The notes: a model not told the origin generated them from the letters alone. A DNA stretch of 64,000 nucleotides from Streptomyces camelliae (GCF_027625935.1 NZ_CP115300.1:310001-374000), one strand, 5' to 3'; numbered from the stretch's first letter, positions 17,419-27,029 are shown. Numbers and translations: made by a program.

Positions 17419-17529
17419 TTCTGCTCCTTCCGGCCTGCGGCCCGAGTGGCCGCCGGGCTCCCAAGATTCTTGGGGCTCGGCCTATCGCCTTCCGTGCCGA
17501 GGCCTATCGTGCGACCAACGGCGCCCTAA

Positions 17530-18555
17530 CGAGCTCGTGCATGGTAGGCGGTGAGACGTCGCGTCCTCGATCGTTGATCGTAGGTGTGTGGTGGGGAACG
17601 CGACTCGTGCAGCGATCATCAGCGACCGAAGGATCACAGGTCAGTCGGCCGGTGTGTGATCGCTGAACTCGTCCCGGAGATAGGCCCGTTGTGGCATGAG
17701 CGGCACCAGGCCAGGCTTGCTTCCCGGCCACGCAAGCGAGCCGTGGGCGCCGGCGCGAAGCACCAGCTGGTGTTCATCGACCGGCTGCTCGCCACGCTTG
17801 TGCATCTCCGCCGCGGGTCCACTCATGACGTGCTGGCCCGCTGGTTCGGCGTGGACCGCTCCACCATCACCCGGGCCATCAGCGAGGTGCGGCCCCTGCT
17901 TGCAGAGCGGGGATGCTCTGTCAGCCCAGGTGTTCGTCTTCAGACTCTGGCCAAGGTCGTGGACCGTCTCGGCACCACCGGGAAGACCGGCATCATCGTC
18001 GGCACCAAGATCCGGGTCCGGCGGCCGGCCACCGGACACAAGGACCAGGACAAGTTCATCTGCGGCAAGAACACACAGAATGCCGTCAAGAACATGGTGG
18101 TCACGGACCGGGAGGGCCAAGCCCGGCAGCTGCGCGGACATCACGCACGCCCGCCGGTTAGGGCTGGTCAGGCTCCTCTCTGACGGGCCCACAGTGGAGA
18201 TCCTCGCCGATGCCGGCCACCAGGGCCTGGGGGCACAGACCGGCGGGCTCGTGGTGACACCACCGCACCGCAAGTTCGAGAAGAACGCCCCTGACTGGTA
18301 CGAAGAGATGCACGAGCGACAGCGCAAAGCGCACTCCTCGCGACGCATCCGGGTCGAGCACGGCATCGCCCATCTCAAGAACTGGCGGGCCCTCGCCCGC
18401 CATCTGGATCACCGTGAGCACACGAGTGACACGTCCAGGCCATCGCCGGCCTCCTGTCTCATCAGCAGGCCACAGACCTGATCTCGACTCAGCAGAGGTG
18501 AACACCGCCCCTACCGAAGTCCTCGACGTCTCACCGCCTACCGCGCACGAGCTCG
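17530..18555 (+). mobile_element. Degenerate IS5-type element with recognisable inverted repeats
   Basis: Left end CGAGCTCGTGCATGGTAGGC and the right end read on the opposite strand CGAGCTCGTGCGCGGTAGGC match over more than 30 bases with few differences. No exact target duplication is left (flanks TAA and TCA). Its transposase is broken, so it can move only with help from another copy. Confidence 0.78.
17656..18484 (+). pseudogene. IS5-type transposase, frameshifted
   Basis: GTG at 17656 begins VIAELVPEIGPLWHERHQAR, followed by a helix-turn-helix region (LARWFGVDRSTITRAISEV). At about 18115 a short deletion shifts the frame; the C-terminal half continues as DITHARRLGLVRLLSDGP, LADAGHQGLGAQTGG and RRIRVEHGIAHLKNWRALAR. 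A second one-base loss near 18432 shifts the last residues. The protein is dead but the family is clear; it is related to the intact transposase at 29641. Confidence 0.85.
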
Positions 18556-18571
18556 TCAGGCGGCGACTCAG

Positions 18572-19294
18572 TCACCGCTCCGCCAAATGGCATCGAGGAG
18601 CTATCTCACCACCTCTTACTCCGTCCTCCTTCTGTTCCTGCTGTGGCGTGAGAATCGTATCGTCCCGCTCCCAAAAAGGTTTCACCGTAACCGTCTTGAG
18701 TATTTCTCGGTCGACATTTTTAGGCCAACAAGTACGTCCATTAACTTGCACTCCCGCATAATTCTGCGGTGCGGAACCGTTGACCGCTGCGTGGGTCAGA
18801 TCCGCGCTCTGCAAGAGTGCGTTCTTCAAATTGGAATCCATGAAGCTGGTCGACTCAAGATCTGCGCCTACGAAGTTCACCCCCTGCAGGTCGGCTCCGT
18901 CGAACACTGCACCCGTCAGGTCGGCATCCCGGAACTGCATACCATGCAGATCTTCATGAGTGAAGTCGGCATCATGGAGGCTCTTTCCGCTGAAGTTGAT
19001 GCCTCGGATGTCACGATGCCCCGGTGAGAAGCCCGGGATGCTGGTGGCGGCCTCGACGTCCGCCTTCCACGTCGCGTACTTCGTGGTCGCCTCGAAAGAC
19101 ATCTGCAGGTTCAGGGTCGCGAGTCCCACCGAGAGACCAGTGATGAGGCCTCCGCCGAGAGCCGAGAGGACGCCGATTCTGGAACCCTTTTCGGTCTGAT
19201 GGACGGCAAGCCTCCAGGCGTCGATTGCGAAGAGGCAACCGAGTACCAGAAGTGTGCAGATCAGAAGCCACTGCCATGGGCCGGTGGAAGTCAC
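18572..19294 (-). CDS. Membrane-anchored pentapeptide-repeat protein
   Basis: About 240 residues from GTG at 19294, chosen because GGAGG lies six bases upstream; an in-frame ATG at 19408 lacks such a site. Two membrane segments come first (LLICTLLVLGCLFAIDAW; GVLSALGGGLITGLSVGLAT), then a cytoplasmic pentapeptide-repeat quadrilateral helix with A(D/N)LXX units such as DADLTGAVFDGADLQGVNFV. Base composition is clearly less GC-rich than neighbours, a sign of transfer. Pentapeptide helices act as DNA mimics or scaffolds; the role here is unknown. Confidence 0.82.
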   Translation of the reverse strand: MTSTGPWQWLLICTLLVLGCLFAIDAWRLAVHQTEKGSRIGVLSALGGGLITGLSVGLATLNLQMSFEATTKYATWKADVEAATSIPGFSPGHRDIRGINFSGKSLHDADFTHEDLHGMQFRDADLTGAVFDGADLQGVNFVGADLESTSFMDSNLKNALLQSADLTHAAVNGSAPQNYAGVQVNGRTCWPKNVDREILKTVTVKPFWERDDTILTPQQEQKEDGVRGGEIAPRCHLAER

Positions 19295-19763
19295 ATCGAT
19301 CCTCCACTTGCCTGCAAACGTCTGAAATTGCAGACTGTAATACCCCCTCTCTTCTCTGTACACCTGGCGGCCCTTGATCGCAACGCGACGTGGAAGTTGC
19401 CACGGCAACTACATAGTTGAATCAACTCAGCGCCCCAACGCGTGCAGAGATCCCTGCCCGGATCTCCAATACTCCGATTAGGTCAACTGCCGAGGGTTCG
19501 CCAGGACTTTGACCGGTGGATCTCGTACTGGTCCAGGAAGCATGCTGTGTGCCGACGGATTCGGACGCATGTCTACAGGGTCCGGGTGTTCATTGGCGGC
19601 GACACCTTGCCGATGAGACAGCCGCCCGGGCCGCCGTGAGTGAAGTGATCGGCGACTGAAAACCTGCTGTTGAAGAGGCATGCCCTGGAGTCCCCCGCCG
19701 ACGCTCTCCACACCGTCCATATTTCGCTCGCGACGTCCGCCCAGGCTCACATACGGTTTCAGC
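19295..19763. other. Intergenic region
   Basis: Relatively AT-rich around 19330-19500, as expected for the divergent promoters of the pentapeptide gene and the phosphotransferase gene. No gene, hairpin or clear operator was found. Confidence 0.5.
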
Positions 19764-20705
19764 GTGTCCGCTACCACAGCGCTGCCGCCGGCGATGGCCG
19801 AGGAACTCCTGCACCCCGTCCTTCCCACCGAGTCCGTCGGGGAGACCGTTCTACGCACGGGCGGGGAGCTGAGCACGATCTTCGAGATCCGGTTCGTCGG
19901 GGCGGCCGAGCCGGTCGTCATCAAGATCTATGACGATCGATGGCGGTGGAAACAGGAGAAGGAGATCTACGTCTACCAGCTGCTTCAGCAGCACCGTGTC
20001 GGGCCGGTGCCTGCAGTGTTGCACCATGGGGACGCCGACAACGCGCTCGGCCGCTGCTACACGGTGATGACGATGCTCAGGGGCCAGCCGTTGTCCGCCG
20101 TCAGCCACGCCCTCGACAGGGCATCGCTGCGGGAGATCTACCGCCAGATCGGAAGCTGCATGGCTGCAGTCCACCAGATCCCGCAGGGCGCCTACGGATA
20201 CCTCACCACGCAGGTTCTGGATCCCGAACCGACGAACACCGCCTACATGACACGGCAGTTCCACAAGAAACTCAGGGAGTACGACGAACACGGGGGCGAT
20301 GCGGCGCTCGCGACGGCCATCGAAGCGAAGGTCGCCGGGCAGGCCGAGCTGCTCGGCGCGTGTCGGCATGCCGTGCTGTGTCACAACGACTTCCACGAGG
20401 GCAACGTCCTGGTCGCTGGGGACGGCAGCGGATGGCAGGTCAGCGGCTTCATCGACGTGGAGAACGCGATCGCCGCGGATCCACTGATGGACCTGGCCAA
20501 GACCGACTACTACTCCGTCCACGGCGACCAGGACAAGCGCGAAGCGCTTTGCGACGGCTACGGCACGCTGCCTGCCGACTGGAGCGAGCGGGTCGGCCTC
20601 TACCGCCTCTACCACGCTCTGGAGCTGTGGGACTGGTTCGCCTCCATCGGCAACAGGGCGCCGCTGGAGGGCATCGCCAGCGACATCCGGCGGATGACGG
20701 CATGA
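19764..20705 (+). CDS. Phosphotransferase-family (aminoglycoside/choline kinase-like) protein
   Basis: About 313 residues from GTG at 19764; ATG at 19794 (MAEELLHPVL) is the alternative. Neither has a good ribosome-binding site, and a leaderless start is possible. Kinase features are visible: VVIKIYDDRWRWKQEKEIYV (ATP-site Lys), the catalytic-loop motif CHNDFHEGNVLV and the metal-binding segment FIDVENAIAADPLMDLA. The family phosphorylates small hydroxylated substrates, including some antibiotics; substrate unknown. Not evidence of resistance by itself. Confidence 0.85.
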   Translation: MSATTALPPAMAEELLHPVLPTESVGETVLRTGGELSTIFEIRFVGAAEPVVIKIYDDRWRWKQEKEIYVYQLLQQHRVGPVPAVLHHGDADNALGRCYTVMTMLRGQPLSAVSHALDRASLREIYRQIGSCMAAVHQIPQGAYGYLTTQVLDPEPTNTAYMTRQFHKKLREYDEHGGDAALATAIEAKVAGQAELLGACRHAVLCHNDFHEGNVLVAGDGSGWQVSGFIDVENAIAADPLMDLAKTDYYSVHGDQDKREALCDGYGTLPADWSERVGLYRLYHALELWDWFASIGNRAPLEGIASDIRRMTA

Positions 20706-21153
20706 TCTTGGGTATTGGATACAGGTTCTGACCCACCGACACCTCGCCGAAGAAAACGACACCTTGCCGAGGACAGCCCCGCCGGAGCACCCACTGGTGG
20801 GGCGTCGCCGTCAGAGTTCATCGGCATCGTGAACACCGCCTTTGTCGGCATGTTCAACGCCGGGCACCAGTCAGGACCCGCTGGTGAGCGCGTCTGCGGC
20901 CACCGGTTGGGAGGCACGGTCAGTCGAGGCCGCCGATCTCCTCGACGTGCTGCACGAGCGCTGCCACGATCCGGGGACGAGTGGCGTCGGGGACGAGGAT
21001 GGGTTCCAGACCTTCCTCGATTCCCCAGTCCGTGTTGGACATGACGGGAACGTCAGCCGGTGCCACGTTGTTCCGGAGCCACAGGGCGACCCGGGCCGCC
21101 ATGTGGGCGTTGCACTCCCGGACGGACACGCCCTCGGGTTCCAGGCTGGCTAA

Positions 21154-22038
21154 GAGGTCCTAACAAATGCGTTGGACGTGTCGGTAGGTGATGAGACATG
21201 TAGCGAGCCCGAGGAAGGCTTCATGGATGTCGTCCCGGCGCTCCCACCGGATGCGCAGGCGTCGGAAGCCGTGCAGCCAGGCGATCGTCCGCTCGACGAC
21301 ATACCGGAAGATGCCCAGGCCGGAGCCGTGTGGCTGGCCTCGCCTCGCGATCACGGGACGGATGCCGCGCTGCCACAGCAGGCGCCGGTACTTGTCGTGG
21401 TCGTAGCCGCGGTCGGCGAGCAGTGCGTCGGGTCGGCGGCGGGGCCGGCCGACAACCCCGGCGACAGGGGGGATCTTGTCGAGCAGGGGCAGAAGCTGGG
21501 TGACGTCGTTGCGGTTGCCGCCGGTCAGCGACACCGCGAGCGGGATGCCCTGGCCGTCGGTGACGACGTGGTGCTTGCTGCCCGGCCGTGCGCGGTCGAC
21601 CGGGCTGGGACCGCTTTTGGGCCCCTGCGGGCCGCCCGCACATGGGAGGAGTCGATCACCGCCCGCGACCAGTCCAGCTTCTTCGCCGACCGCAGCTTCT
21701 TCAACAGCAGCACATGCAGCTGGTCCCACACCCCGGCCTCGTTCCACGCGGCCAGCCGCCGCCAGCAGGTCATGCCCGAACCGAAGCCCAGCTCCTGTGG
21801 CAGGTACTCCCACTGAATGCCGGTGTGCAGCACGAACAGGATCCCGCACAATGCCCGCCGGTCCGGCACCCTCGGCCGTCCCTCGACCAGCTTCGGCCCC
21901 GACTTGGGCAGCAACGGCTCGACCAGGGCCCACAGTTCATCCGACACGATCCACGGCCGCGACTGACGATTCCCCACGAGCAGACCAACGAGCGGATAGA
22001 CCAACAGTCACATGATCAACCACTTCTGTTAGGACCTC
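21154..22038 (-). mobile_element. Complete IS5-family element with 3-bp target duplication
   Basis: 885 bp. Both ends begin GAGGTCCTAACA, a perfect 12-bp inverted repeat, and TAA flanks both sides (21151-21153 and 22039-22041). A TNA-type three-base target is usual for some IS5 subgroups. The element carries one transposase encoded in two overlapping frames. Confidence 0.93.
21160..21977 (-). CDS. IS5-family transposase made by programmed -1 frameshift
   Basis: GTG at 21977 begins VGNRQSRPWIVSDELWALVE; the first frame includes DWSRAVIDSSHVRAARRGPK with the first catalytic Asp. The second frame continues PKSGPSPVDRARPGSKHHVV, LLADRGYDHDKYRRLLWQRG and RYVVERTIAWLHGFRRLRI with the remaining catalytic residues. 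The frames meet at C-CCA-AAA (complement of 21615-21621), a classic slippery heptamer for a -1 shift. Continuity in both frames and intact IS ends suggest an active element. Confidence 0.9.
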
Positions 22039-22233
22039 TAAGCCTTCCAAGGTCTCGTCGTCGAAAGTGATCCCGAAGATCATCGATGCCCCGCGGACCG
22101 GTCCGTCTCCTTCGTCATCGATACGGACGAATGTGTCCGGATTCCGCTCACGCAGCCGTACCTCGAATCCCTCGAAGGTCAGGCCCCAGCTCTGGGCCGG
22201 GCCGTCGGCCGCGGGGTCGCCTCCGTTGGACTG

Positions 22234-22554
22234 TTGCTGCTGGGACTGCTGCTGTTCTTCTTCGCCTTCGCCGCCGTCCAACACGCCGCGCATCCAGGCC
22301 GCTCTCCCGGCATGCAGAAAAACACCGCCCCCATATCGGCCGTCATGCTGGGGCTGAGGACGCTTGCGGTCGCCGGGGCTTGGTGGCTCGTACGGCGCAT
22401 GACCGCCATGCGGATCGTGACCGCAGTGCGCGCCGCTCTTGTCCTGCTGGCCGGTGGCACCACCCTGTACCGCGTTGTGCCGATGCTCCCCTGCTGGGGC
22501 TCGGACCGGATCGCCCGCAGGTCCGAGGGCGCCTACGTCTGCTACGACTTCTGA
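22234..22554 (+). CDS. Small membrane protein, start uncertain or lost
   Basis: About 106 residues with three hydrophobic stretches (LLLLGLLLFFFAFAAV; LRTLAVAGAWWLVRRM; AALVLLAGGTTLYRVV) and the tail SEGAYVCYDF. There is no ATG or GTG at a sensible place, and the upstream sequence overlaps the 5' end of the IS-split gene on the other strand, so its 5' end may have been replaced. Function unknown. Confidence 0.5.
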   Translation: MLLGLLLFFFAFAAVQHAAHPGRSPGMQKNTAPISAVMLGLRTLAVAGAWWLVRRMTAMRIVTAVRAALVLLAGGTTLYRVVPMLPCWGSDRIARRSEGAYVCYDF

Positions 22555-22945
22555 GCGGGCCACGGTCTCCGAGCGGGCCCGGAGATCATCTCTCTGCGGC
22601 GGGCCGCAGAAGCCGCCCAGTCAGCGGGGCGGTAAGAACCCATCTTTGAACCTCTGACGATTTTGAACCTCTGAAGATCTCGTCCTCGCGCCTCGTTGGG
22701 CGGTCTGGTGCGCATCGGGCCCTCCAGGCAGTGGAGTCTCAGCGGTACGGCAGAGGCTTTACGGAAAGCTTTCCAGTGCTCCACACGCCGTGGTGGCGCG
22801 CCTTTCGGGTGTGGGACGGCGGGCGGATTCTGCCCAGTGCCGGGCGGGCCGGAGTTCCCCTTTGCGGCCGCGGCGCCACGTCCAGAAGTCGCACTTCGAG
22901 CCGTTTGACCTCCGGTTACCTCGCCCTGATGACAGGCGTTGTCCT

Positions 22946-22976
22946 GGTCGTGGCGGCGACCACTGCCGCCACGACC
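22946..22976. terminator. Strong terminator hairpin
   Basis: GGTCGTGGCGGC and GCCGCCACGACC form a perfect 12-bp stem with a seven-base loop, 55 bases past the stop of the quinone-reductase gene. It probably ends that minus-strand transcript. Confidence 0.75.
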
Positions 22977-23030
22977 CTCGGGCTGCTCCTCGGGTTCGCA
23001 CCCCCAGCTCGTCCTGTTCGGCGTCGGCGG

Positions 23031-23810
23031 TCAGCTGCGAACATGCAGCCCGAAACCCGTGGAGCCCGCGGGCTCCAGTCCCTCCTTCAGGTGCAGCGAC
23101 GGGATCTCGTAGTCGCCGAAGTTCTGCCGCCGGAATGCGATCGGCTCGGTCGACTCCAAGGTGAGCAGGCGCTGCTCCCAGGCCTTGGCAACGTTCGAGT
23201 AGTCCTCGCCGGTCATCCGGTCGGTGCCGTACAGCACGAACGGGGGCAGCACCTCGATGCCCGGGTAGTAGAGGATGCCGTGGTGGATCGGGAACAGCAG
23301 ATCGTCGATGGGGCCGTTGATCCCGCGAGGGGCGTAATGCGACTCCGGGCCGCCGGCGGTCACCGACAGCAGAGCCTTCCTGCCCGCGAGGGTGCCTTCG
23401 CCGAAGCGCTCGCCGTATTTGGTGTCGCTGTGCTCGCCGACGCCGTACGCGAAGTGGTAGGTGAACACCCGGTCCACCCAGCCTTTGAGGATCGCGGGCA
23501 TCGTGTACCACCACAGCGGGAACTGGAAGATGATCGTGTCGGCCCACAGCAGCTTCTCCTGCTCAGCGAGGACGTCCGGGGTGAGCGTCCCGGCGTCGAA
23601 GGCCCGGCCCGAGTCCAGGGCGACCTTCAGCGGACTTGAGGCGTCAGGGCCGTAGTCCGCAGCGTCCACGACCGCCTTCCAGTTCATCGCGTACAGATCG
23701 CTCACCCGTACCTCGTGACCGGCCCTCTCCAATGTGGACACTGCGAGGTCCTTCAGCGAGCCGTTGAGCGACTTCGGCTCCGGGTGGGCATAGACGATCA
23801 GCGTCTTCAT
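23031..23810 (-). CDS. NAD(P)H dehydrogenase (quinone), flavodoxin-like
   Basis: 259 residues. The flavodoxin-type N-terminus MKTLIVYAHPEPKSLNGSLK, the segment FQFPLWWYTMPAILKGWVDR and the Gly-rich SVTAGGPESHYAPRG match the NQO1/MdaB/KefF family, which uses FAD or FMN and NAD(P)H to reduce quinones by two electrons in the cytoplasm. ATG at 23810 is preceded by GGAG. It is divergent from an MmyB-type regulator 138 bases away, a common regulator-oxidoreductase pairing, so expression is probably controlled by that protein in response to a ligand such as a quinone. Confidence 0.93.
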   Translation of the reverse strand: MKTLIVYAHPEPKSLNGSLKDLAVSTLERAGHEVRVSDLYAMNWKAVVDAADYGPDASSPLKVALDSGRAFDAGTLTPDVLAEQEKLLWADTIIFQFPLWWYTMPAILKGWVDRVFTYHFAYGVGEHSDTKYGERFGEGTLAGRKALLSVTAGGPESHYAPRGINGPIDDLLFPIHHGILYYPGIEVLPPFVLYGTDRMTGEDYSNVAKAWEQRLLTLESTEPIAFRRQNFGDYEIPSLHLKEGLEPAGSTGFGLHVRS

Positions 23811-23948
23811 GGGAACTCCTTCGGATCGGGTGCCTTCGATCCTGGGCGCCGCGGCGTCCGGCGTTCAGGGACGCCTCTTCCGTCGGAGGGGACTTCCTGG
23901 TATAAGCAGGACCACCTTCACGGGCGCCACCGGGGCCATACTGGGGGC

Positions 23949-24824
23949 ATGGACGATCTTGCGGGCTTCCTTCGGACCCGGCGTTCCCGGGTCGACCCGG
24001 CGGCCGTCGGCATCCCCACCGACAGCCGCCGCCGGGTCGAAGGGCTGCGCCGCGAAGAGGTCGCGCACCTGTCCGGAGTCAGCGTCGACTACTACGTACG
24101 CCTGGAGCAGGGCCGCGCGACCCAGCCCTCCGAGCAGGTCCTCGACGCGCTCGCCCGCGTCCTCGGCCTCGACGAGACCGAACGCGGGCACCTCGACCGG
24201 CTCGCCCGGCAGCGCCGCCGCCGCGCGAAGACGCCGGGCGGGCGGGTTCGGCCGGAACTGCTGCGCGTCCTCGACCTGGTCGCCGACGCACCCGCGCTGA
24301 TCATGGACCACCGCCTGGACGTGCTCGCCGGGAACCGGCTCGCCGGGCTCCTCTTCGGCCGGCCGATGCCGGGCCTGAACACCGCCCGGCACATCTTCCT
24401 TGAGGAGGCCGAGCGCGGTCTTTACGCGGACTGGGAGAAATGCACCCTCGACGTGGTCGGGCACCTGCGCCTGGCCGCCGGGAAATACCCCGAGGACCCC
24501 CAGCTGGCCTCGCTCATCGGCGAGCTGGCGATGGGCAGCGAGCGCTTTCGCCGCCTGTGGGCCCGCGCGGACGTGCGCGCCCGCACACATGGACGCAAGG
24601 CGTACCGGCACCCGCTGGTCGGACTGCTGGAACTGCACCAGGAGAACTTCGCACTACCGGATGAATCAGGCATCGAGCTACTCGTGCTGTCCGCGGCCCC
24701 CGGCAGCCCCGCCAAGGACGGGCTGCGCCTGCTCGCAGGCCTGGGCACAGACAGCGGTGACACGCATCCCACAGTGAACGCCCAGGTACGCGAGTACCCA
24801 CAGCCCGGAACGCCTCAGCACTGA
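23949..24824 (+). CDS. Helix-turn-helix regulator with MmyB-like ligand-binding domain
   Basis: 291 residues from ATG at 23949. An XRE-type helix-turn-helix is near the N-terminus (RREEVAHLSGVSVDYYVRLE), followed by the MmyB-like PAS domain (ALIMDHRLDVLAGNRLAGLL; FRRLWARADVRARTHGRKAY; LHQENFALPDESGIELLVLS). The family binds a hydrophobic ligand and regulates a neighbouring oxidoreductase. It is divergent from the quinone reductase, which is the likely target. Confidence 0.92.
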   Translation: MDDLAGFLRTRRSRVDPAAVGIPTDSRRRVEGLRREEVAHLSGVSVDYYVRLEQGRATQPSEQVLDALARVLGLDETERGHLDRLARQRRRRAKTPGGRVRPELLRVLDLVADAPALIMDHRLDVLAGNRLAGLLFGRPMPGLNTARHIFLEEAERGLYADWEKCTLDVVGHLRLAAGKYPEDPQLASLIGELAMGSERFRRLWARADVRARTHGRKAYRHPLVGLLELHQENFALPDESGIELLVLSAAPGSPAKDGLRLLAGLGTDSGDTHPTVNAQVREYPQPGTPQH

Positions 24825-24982
24825 CGGTTTTCCGGTCCCCGGACCACTGTGCGGCTGGTCACGATCCTGCTGGCCTATTGCGTGACACTGGTGAGCTCGC
24901 TTGGAACTCCGAACAAAATGAGATGAAGGACGGCCTCAGGTCGGGCGAGGATCGCTCGGTACTCTCCGACGAAAGGGCAGCC

Positions 24983-25411
24983 ATGGGCGACAGTCCCCCG
25001 AGGGAGCTCATCTCGCTCGCTGATGACGAGGGCAGCAGCGTCTCGGTCAACGTTCTGGGGCGTAGCCCCAGGTGGACCGCCGGGCTCGACGCGGAGATCG
25101 TCGTCAAGACGCCCTTCGTGTCCGGCCGTATCGACCTGGCGCTGTACGTTGCGAGGTTGGAGAGCTGGGCCGATGCACTGGACCGGCTTGACGCCGGCGA
25201 AGACGTGGCCTGGATGGAGATGAGCAGCGGGCCGTCCATCTTCGTCCAGCTCACAGGCGAGCGTGACTGCCCGGAGGTGGTAGTGGAGGACGAGTCCGGG
25301 TCCATGGTGACCGTGCGGGTCCCGCTCGTCCCGCCGGACGACTGGATTGCTGATCATCGCCAGCGTCTGCGCCAGGTGATGGATCACTGGGTTCCGATGC
25401 TGTCAGGGTAG
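24983..25411 (+). CDS. DUF5959-like protein
   Basis: 142 residues from ATG at 24983 (MGDSPPRELISLADDEGSSV), preceded by AAAGGGC. It has alternating strands and motifs such as VNVLGRSPRWTAGLDAEIVV and LESWADALDRLDAGEDVAWM, matching a family of short Streptomyces proteins that I recall as DUF5959. No signal peptide, no membrane segment, no catalytic motif. Function unknown; such proteins are scattered in accessory regions and may be immunity-like. Confidence 0.8.
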   Translation: MGDSPPRELISLADDEGSSVSVNVLGRSPRWTAGLDAEIVVKTPFVSGRIDLALYVARLESWADALDRLDAGEDVAWMEMSSGPSIFVQLTGERDCPEVVVEDESGSMVTVRVPLVPPDDWIADHRQRLRQVMDHWVPMLSG

Positions 25412-25420
25412 GGAGACAAG

Positions 25421-25560
25421 TCGCCGCCAGCAGATGAGGGCGCATCCGAGAATCAGGAAGGCTTCGTGGATGCGGAATGAGCCGCGTTGACGTCGTTGCG
25501 GTTGCCGCCGGTCAGGGTGACGGCGAGCGGGATGCCGGTGCGTCGGTGATCAGACATCCG
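25421..25560 (-). pseudogene. IS5-type transposase scrap
   Basis: Two short stretches match parts of the intact IS5 transposase at 21160-21977: the region near IHEAFLIL and the segment TGGNRNDVN. The intervening coding sequence is deleted. Confidence 0.65.
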
Positions 25561-25574
25561 ATGGGGTTAAGCGG

Positions 25575-26816
25575 TCAAGCTGCGGCAATGAGGATGGGTT
25601 CGGGGCGGGTGGGGAAGGCGATGGCTTCGTCGTAGCGGACGTGCTTGTCGAGGCAGTGGTGCAGGCACCCGATCATGCGGTTGAAGAGATTGCGCATGGC
25701 TGCGATGTGTCGGTCGCCATTGATACGTCTGCGGTCGTAGTGGGCCCTGGCGCCCTTTGAGACCGTCAGGGAAGCGAATGCCCAGACGTAGCCGGCGGCA
25801 GCGAGACGCTGGTTCTTGATCCGGCGGGCCTTGACGGAAACGCTCTTGCCGGATGCCCGGGTCACCGGTGCAGCTCCGGCGTAGGACTTGAGGGCCCTGG
25901 CATCGGCAAAGCGGGATCGGTCGTCTCCGATCTCGGCGAGCACACGGGCGCCGGTGAGGGAGCCGAGTCCTGGGAAGCTGGTGATGATGTCGGCGTCCGG
26001 GTGTGCCTCAAAAGCCTCCACCGCAGCCTCGGCGAGCCCGTCCGCGCGGGTGCAGGCGGCGTCCAGCTTCCGCAGCAGTGTCAGGGCCTGGTGGGCCATC
26101 GCGTTTTCGACCAGCAGGAGTTGGCGCATTTGAGGGGCGCGTAGGACCGCGTGCAGGCGCGTGACCTCGGCCTCGATCCCGCGTTGGCGTCCGGCCTTCT
26201 TCAGTGCGGCCCGCAGCTGGGTCTTGGTCAGCCGGACGGCGCGGGCCGGGGTGGGTGCGGCTGCCAGCAGCGCGCGGGCGACGGATGAGCACAGGCCGCC
26301 GGGGATCGGCTGGACGGCGGCGAGGTAGCCGGGGAAGTATTCGCGTAGGTGGGACCGGAGTTTGTTGGCAGCCTGGGTGCGGTCCCAGACGGCGTCTTGC
26401 TGGGCGCGAGCCAAGACGGCGATGGCCTGGGCGAGTTCGGTGTCGGCAGGCAGCGTTCGGTGCGCTGCGGCGTCGGTGCGCAAGATATTGGCGAGGACCA
26501 TGGCACCGAGGTGGTCTGACTTCTTGCGTGCGATGGTGTGGCGATCACGGTAACGGGACGCTGCCATCGGATTGATCGCATAGACGGGGCATCCGGTGGC
26601 TCGCAGGCAGGCCACCAACAGTCCTCGGGATGTCTCGATGGCCGCCGGTATGCGGGTTTCCGGGGTGTCCCCGTGTTCGGCCAGGAGGTCCAGCAGTTGC
26701 TGGAGGCCGGTGGCGTCGTCGGCGATCCTGGCCCGGGCGACCAGCCTGCCGTCAGCGTCGACGAGGGCGACGTCATGGTGGTCGCCGGCCCAGTCGATAC
26801 CGCAGAAGATGCTCAT
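25575..26816 (-). CDS. IS110-family transposase
   Basis: 413 residues from ATG at 26816 (MSIFCGIDWAGDHHDVALVD). The N-terminal DEDD RuvC-like domain is complete, including the CGIDWA aspartate, IETSRGLLVACL and DHLGAMVLANIL. The C-terminal transposase_20 region has ITSFPGLGSLTGARVLAEIG with the conserved serine region SYAGAAPVTRASGK. IS110 elements lack inverted repeats, so element ends cannot be fixed by eye; they carry a bridge RNA in a flanking non-coding region. Intact and possibly active. Confidence 0.94.
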   Translation of the reverse strand: MSIFCGIDWAGDHHDVALVDADGRLVARARIADDATGLQQLLDLLAEHGDTPETRIPAAIETSRGLLVACLRATGCPVYAINPMAASRYRDRHTIARKKSDHLGAMVLANILRTDAAAHRTLPADTELAQAIAVLARAQQDAVWDRTQAANKLRSHLREYFPGYLAAVQPIPGGLCSSVARALLAAAPTPARAVRLTKTQLRAALKKAGRQRGIEAEVTRLHAVLRAPQMRQLLLVENAMAHQALTLLRKLDAACTRADGLAEAAVEAFEAHPDADIITSFPGLGSLTGARVLAEIGDDRSRFADARALKSYAGAAPVTRASGKSVSVKARRIKNQRLAAAGYVWAFASLTVSKGARAHYDRRRINGDRHIAAMRNLFNRMIGCLHHCLDKHVRYDEAIAFPTRPEPILIAAA

Positions 26817-27029
26817 GAGGTTGTCTCGCGCCCTTCCTGTCAGTTGCCCCTCGCGCTTGCTGGCCCACAGCCGTGCAGGCACGCGACTCCCTCATGGAAG
26901 GGCTCTGACGGCCCAGCATCCGATTAGCCGTTCGTGACCCCAGCTACCCAGGTCCTCTGTCTTTTCAGGAGCTTGAAGGCTCCCGGTGAGCTGGGAGGTG
27001 TTCCTCGCGAACGGCTCAGACCACGAACA

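Larger units (their letters stand above)
20920..22293 (-). pseudogene. Uncharacterised gene split by an IS5-type element
   Basis: The two halves lie at about 22042-22293 (5') and 20920-21153 (3'). Removing the IS and one TAA target copy restores one continuous frame across the join: DDETLEGLASLEPEGVSVRE. The joined product contains FEGFEVRLRERNPDTFVRID upstream and NVAPADVPVMSNTDWGIEEG downstream, ending EEIGGLD. No family recognised. The 5' end is unclear: upstream of about 22210 the frame becomes Gln/Glu-rich low complexity that is antisense to a membrane protein, so the original start may already have been lost. Confidence 0.8.

Noticed and set aside
19764..20705. An antibiotic-resistance aminoglycoside phosphotransferase
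   Set aside because: The fold is right, but the family is broad and no resistance-specific feature or cluster context supports that substrate.
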